DNA from: Levilactobacillus senmaizukei DSM 21775 = NBRC 103853
GTDB taxonomy: Bacteria > Bacillota > Bacilli > Lactobacillales > Lactobacillaceae
NCBI RefSeq assembly: GCF_001592085.1
Contig: NZ_BCWD01000021.1
Coordinates: 1 to 36,263, forward strand
Direction of reading: 5' to 3'
DNA length: 36,263 bases
Shown: piece by piece, positions 32,965 to 36,263 of the stretch
Layout of the letters: each line of letters opens with the position of its first letter
Position numbering within the stretch: position 1 is the stretch's first letter
Notes under the pieces: model-generated
What the model saw: the letters and a program-made list of their open reading frames with translations, nothing else
The model's database searches: none
What the model was told of the DNA's origin: nothing
Translations under genes and position numbers: made by a program

Positions 32965-35862
32965 TTATTGCCGACGCTTTTTCTGGGCCAGCCCTAGCCA
33001 CCCCAGTATCGTCAGCAAGGCCCAACCTAACCACTGCCAGCCAGTCTGGTGATCATTAGTCTGTGGCAGCGTCTGCTTTGCCGCTGAAGTTTTGACCGGG
33101 ACAGCCTCCTGCCGCTCCTTGACTAGCACTTGCCCGTTAGTTGACGCGACCAAATCCGCTTGGCCCGTCTGCTTAAACCGGCCGTTGACCATCCCTGGCG
33201 TGCCAGAGTGGGGTAACCCAGCCTTTGAGCTCTTGTCCAATGAATCGCGATAAGTCCAGTGGGGCTTCACAGTCGTCTGAACCACCGGGGCAATGAAGGC
33301 CGCCTTGTGGTCGTCAACCACTGGCGCTACGGTACCCCCAGCGGTAGGCGTCGTCACATTGCCGCCAGCCGTTGGTGTACTTGGGTTAACCGGCGTCGTT
33401 GGTTCATGAGGATCAGTCGGATCACTTGGATCTGTTGGGGTAGTCGGCTGATCGTGTCCGGTATCAGGATTGGTATCTGGCGAGTAGATCACAGCTTCGA
33501 TCGCCGTAATCGTGCCATCAGCGTTCACCGTGGCCTGAATGGTGGCCTTGTCCGCAACCCAACCCGGAACGTTCGGAACGTCGACCAAAATCGTGTCCCC
33601 GACTAGTCCCTTCATATTCCCGACCTTGTCAGCACCAAAGATCGCCAGATAATCGCTCATCCCCTCATCAACCAGATTGCTCGGAATAGCAACATCCGCA
33701 ACGACTCGCCGGGTCATATCGAGGGTCAGGTTGGTGACTCCATAGCGACCAGTATCCGTGCTATCTGTATTCAGACTGACAATAATCGTGGCACCCTCAA
33801 AGTTCAATGGCAGTGTCAGCGTGTCGTTGACACTATCGTAGGTCAAAACTTCTTGGGTATCCGTATCGATAAACGACAACCCTGCGATATTCAGATTACT
33901 CAGGCCAAGTCGTTTCATGATGGCCGTTCGGACGTGAAAGACCGTCGTCGTGACGGTCCCATTTTGATTAACGACCAGGGCATCCGTTTCGACATGGTCC
34001 AGGTTACGCTGCCCCGCAAAGGCAAAGTCGCCGATGGTTCCAATCTTGCCAGTAGCATTAATGTTCTTCAAATCATTATAGGCAAAGGAGTAGTTTGCTA
34101 AACTGTTAACGACATCCCCCAGCTGTAGACCGGCGAGATCGTTGTGGGCAAAAGCATACTGCCCAATATCGTGAACCGTATCGGACAACTTGAGGATTCC
34201 CGCCAACCGATTGTCATCGAACGCGCGATCGTTGATTGTTGCCAAATTAGCCCCGCCAATTAATCCACTTAAATCATTACCAGCAAAGGCGTCATGACCA
34301 ATGACCGTCAGGGTATCCGCTAAATTTAAAACGCCTGCTAAGTGGTTGCCCAAGAACGCACTTTGTTCAATCGTTTCTAGTTTGGTGCCCCCGGTTAGAC
34401 CAGTCAATGCATCCCCATCAAACGCTTCTTCCCCAATGTGGGTAATATTATCGGGAATATCCAAGACTCCTGCCAATGGGTTGTCTGCAAACGTCCGGGT
34501 TCCAATCCCAGTAATTTGATGGTTAAGCGTTAACGCCGTCAGCCGATTATCGTAGAAGGCCCGATCGCCCAGCTCCTTTAAGCTCTCCGGTAAGGTCAGT
34601 GAACTTTCAATCAAGTTGTGCGCAAAGGCCGCCGTCCCAATCGAGGTTAATGTGTCATTTAAGGTCAGGCCGGTTAGTCGGTTATGACTGAAAGCCTCAT
34701 CTCCAACACTGGTAATCGTGATTGGCAACGTTAGCGTGCCCCGCAATAAGTTGTGACTGAAGACCCCCGTATTAATCACGCTTAATCCACTATCGAGAGT
34801 CACCCCGATCAGCTGATTATTAGCAAAAGCCCGGACACCCAGTCCGGTCAATGTATCCGGCAACACTAACGTGCCACCGATGACATTGTTTTCAAAGGCA
34901 CTGGTCCCAATCGTCGTGACCTGATCACCCAGCTCCAGCGTTGTAATGGCATTAGCCATAAAGGCCTGTTCACCAATTCCCGTCACGGTATTGGGCACGA
35001 CCAGGCTGGTAATTGCATTGTGTTCAAATGCCCCAGAATTGATGGCAACAACTCGATTTAAGTCGAGACTGGTTAACTGATTATTTGCAAAGGCTTCCGT
35101 CCCCACGGACCAAAGACCGTCCGGCAAAACAATCGACTTCAACACATTATCTTCAAAGGCATGGGGTTCAATCCACTGGATCTTTTGGCCGAGTGTAACC
35201 GACGTCAGTCCAGCCCCTTTGAAGGCTCCAGCACCAACGGCAACGATTGGCTTACCCAGAAAGTCATCCGGAATGACTAAACTAGTCGCATGGTCGCCAC
35301 TATGTCCACTGGCAAAACCCGTGACGGTATATGCGGTTCCCTGATCGTTCAACGCATAGGTTAATTCCGTCTGAACGTTCTCATTAGAAATGGTCTTAGT
35401 GACCGGATTGTCCGCAGAACTTTGGGGATCCTCCTGTCCCACCGGATCCTCCGATAAACCAGTCCCTGCATGTCTATTCTCTTTAGTTTCATCGTCCTGT
35501 ACTGGCTTAACATTCCGTTGGCTGCCGACCTTCGCTGCAGTCGCAATCTCCTTCTTCGCGCCTGATTGAGATTCATCCTGTTTCAGGCTGGTCCCTCGGC
35601 GCCAGACATCCGGATTAGCCGTCGATCCAGCACCTGGAATGTTGTCGCTTGATGACGATGACGATTTAGACCCGGTACCAGATTGACTGTTCACCACCAA
35701 CGAGCTGGTAGCGACAGCGTCTCCCGTATCGGTGTCGGCATGCGCAACGTGCCCATCTGCTAAAACCCCCGCACTCAAACCGACCATCGTTGCACTGGCG
35801 TAGAGCCACTTACAACTCGACCGGCAGAATTTATGTTTAGCTGTCAACTTTTCTTCGTGCAT
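32965..35862 (-). CDS. LPQTN-anchored BspA-type leucine-rich-repeat surface protein (larger paralogue)
   Basis: About 965 residues. Layout: leader with a degenerate KxYKxGKxW-like start (KHKFCRSSCKWLYAS) and cleavage near AHA-DT (residue 42); Ser-rich then charged spacer; 19 LRR_5/BspA repeats (208-620); the same post-LRR module as the neighbour (621 to about 780); a Pro/Thr/Asp spacer (TDPSDPTDPHEPTTP); sortase signal LPQTND (932-937), helix and KKRRQ tail. Position 5 is N rather than G, and the following E is D, within the looser LPQTx pattern of lactobacilli. ATG 35862 has GGGGTGG six bases upstream; ATG 35877 (GAGG, nine bases) is an alternative. The upstream frame to 36078 is not coding. 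Own terminator, so not cotranscribed with its paralogue. Confidence 0.92.
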   Translation of the reverse strand: MHEEKLTAKHKFCRSSCKWLYASATMVGLSAGVLADGHVAHADTDTGDAVATSSLVVNSQSGTGSKSSSSSSDNIPGAGSTANPDVWRRGTSLKQDESQSGAKKEIATAAKVGSQRNVKPVQDDETKENRHAGTGLSEDPVGQEDPQSSADNPVTKTISNENVQTELTYALNDQGTAYTVTGFASGHSGDHATSLVIPDDFLGKPIVAVGAGAFKGAGLTSVTLGQKIQWIEPHAFEDNVLKSIVLPDGLWSVGTEAFANNQLTSLDLNRVVAINSGAFEHNAITSLVVPNTVTGIGEQAFMANAITTLELGDQVTTIGTSAFENNVIGGTLVLPDTLTGLGVRAFANNQLIGVTLDSGLSVINTGVFSHNLLRGTLTLPITITSVGDEAFSHNRLTGLTLNDTLTSIGTAAFAHNLIESSLTLPESLKELGDRAFYDNRLTALTLNHQITGIGTRTFADNPLAGVLDIPDNITHIGEEAFDGDALTGLTGGTKLETIEQSAFLGNHLAGVLNLADTLTVIGHDAFAGNDLSGLIGGANLATINDRAFDDNRLAGILKLSDTVHDIGQYAFAHNDLAGLQLGDVVNSLANYSFAYNDLKNINATGKIGTIGDFAFAGQRNLDHVETDALVVNQNGTVTTTVFHVRTAIMKRLGLSNLNIAGLSFIDTDTQEVLTYDSVNDTLTLPLNFEGATIIVSLNTDSTDTGRYGVTNLTLDMTRRVVADVAIPSNLVDEGMSDYLAIFGADKVGNMKGLVGDTILVDVPNVPGWVADKATIQATVNADGTITAIEAVIYSPDTNPDTGHDQPTTPTDPSDPTDPHEPTTPVNPSTPTAGGNVTTPTAGGTVAPVVDDHKAAFIAPVVQTTVKPHWTYRDSLDKSSKAGLPHSGTPGMVNGRFKQTGQADLVASTNGQVLVKERQEAVPVKTSAAKQTLPQTNDHQTGWQWLGWALLTILGWLGLAQKKRRQ
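34003..35241 (-). repeat. Block of 19 LRR_5/BspA-type repeats in the larger gene
   Basis: Units of 22-23 residues with the AF-x-x-N core. They align one-to-one with the smaller paralogue except for a local expansion at 34096-34500. Confidence 0.9.
34096..34500 (-). repeat. Three tandem 135-bp (45-residue) super-repeats
   Basis: Three consecutive units (34366-34500, 34231-34365, 34096-34230) each code for two LRRs: TRTFADNPLAGVLDIPDN..., QSAFLGNHLAGVLNLADT... and DRAFDDNRLAGILKLSDT.... The smaller paralogue has a single equivalent, TETFAHNNLQGTLILPDT.... Confidence 0.85.
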
Positions 35863-36147
35863 GTCATGCCACCCCATTTTCATAAACCTCATAATTAATT
35901 TAGTCGATTGCAAAATAACCCACATACACCGTAGCACGCTACAATTGAAGCTCAACCAGTCAAGGGGATAACGGTTTCTACTATAATTTTTTAAGATAAC
36001 GGCGTTGTGTCCTCGTTTCCCAAGAGCAATGCCAAAACTGTCAGGTTTAGTCATACAGTTATCAACGGTCCCCGCCATTCCGGGGACAACTTGCTGAGAG
36101 TGGATAAATTTAAATATTTTTCATTAGCTAGAGACGTTTGAGCGCAC
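35863..36147. other. Upstream region of the larger LRR gene
   Basis: No gene seen. On the minus strand TTGACT lies near 35960 without a clear -10. A perfect inverted repeat GTAGC-AC-GCTAC is at 35931-35942. Confidence 0.5.
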
Positions 36148-36177
36148 AAAAAAACCAGTCACACACCGTGACTGGTT
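36148..36177 (-). terminator. Terminator of the tRNA-Gln gene
   Basis: On the minus strand AACCAGTCAC pairs perfectly with GTGACTGGTT and is followed by a T run, directly after the tRNA. Confidence 0.92.
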
Positions 36178-36181
36178 AAAG

Positions 36182-36253
36182 TTGGGCTAGCTGGATTCGA
36201 ACCAACGCATGACGGGATCAAAACCCGTTGCCTTACCGCTTGGCTATAGCCCA
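36182..36253 (-). tRNA. tRNA-Gln, anticodon TTG
   Basis: A 72-base tRNA: acceptor TGGGCTA/TAGCCCA, D arm AGCCAAGCGGTAAGGCA, anticodon stem ACGGG/CCCGT with loop TTTTGAT (anticodon TTG, decoding CAA/CAG), T arm with GTTCGAATC. The sequence closely follows bacterial tRNA-Gln. No CCA is encoded. It may be the end of a longer tRNA cluster reaching beyond the right edge. Confidence 0.95.
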
Positions 36254-36263
36254 ATAATAAAAA

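Noticed and set aside
30961-35241. Periodic repeats as a possible CRISPR array
   Set aside because: The repeats are translated LRR units in open frames with gradual divergence, not identical repeats with unique spacers.
36076-36078. Start of the larger LRR protein at 36078, adding 72 residues
   Set aside because: The added part is not signal-peptide-like and runs through the promoter region; ribosome sites favour 35862 or 35877.

Overview
The window looks like chromosomal DNA of a low-to-medium-GC Gram-positive lactic acid bacterium of the Lactobacillaceae (roughly half G+C; Levilactobacillus or a relative would fit, but genus is inference). Support: PepC aminopeptidase, LPQTx sortase signals, KxYKxGKxW-type leaders, mannose-class PTS, AAGGAGG ribosome sites, frequent TTG/GTG starts, tRNAs without encoded CCA, and Zur-, dre- and cre-like operators of Firmicutes type. 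Most of it is housekeeping and transport; the accessory part is the right end.

Layout. 1-425: C-terminal part of an aldo/keto reductase. 625-1959: pepC. 2024-4480 (-): glycerate kinase behind a GntP-type permease. 4702-8900 (-): anchored serine hydrolase, phosphoglycerate mutase, EamA and AEC transporters. 9254-10405: LCP cell-wall ligase. 10597-11498: a zinc-binding lipoprotein gene with a Zur-type operator, broken by one missing base. 11599-12261: stand-alone EAL protein. 12322-14941 (-): mannose-class PTS (IIA-IIB-IIC-IID) with a hairpin terminator between IIB and IIC. 15028-17152 (-): HAD phosphatase and MATE exporter. 17439-17523 (-): tRNA-Leu, read as anticodon AAG. 17603-21174 (-): tex-sprT-thrB. 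21306-24085 (-): pncB-nadE plus an unknown 144-residue protein. 24248-24985: TagA-type glycosyltransferase. 25061-26940 (-): nagA-nagR with a dre-like operator inside the nagA promoter. 27045-29806 (-): S9 peptidase and proC, overlapping by ATGA. 30028-35862 (-): two tandem, paralogous, sortase-anchored BspA-type leucine-rich-repeat proteins. 36182-36253 (-): tRNA-Gln.

Themes. The operons make simple metabolic units: glycerate import and phosphorylation; nicotinate to NAD salvage; GlcNAc-6-P deacetylation with its own GntR sensor; peptide cleavage with proline synthesis. Cell-surface functions recur (LCP ligase, TagA, serine hydrolase, two LRR adhesin-like proteins).

Most worth a second look: the two LRR surface proteins, which share an unassigned post-LRR module and differ mainly by a 135-bp unit present three times in the larger gene; the unknown third gene of the NAD-salvage operon; the frameshifted Zur-controlled zinc lipoprotein beside a lone EAL protein; and the internal PTS terminator. 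No CRISPR array, insertion sequence, phage gene or origin was seen. I cannot claim a wholly new system; the LRR pair is the best candidate for undescribed biology.
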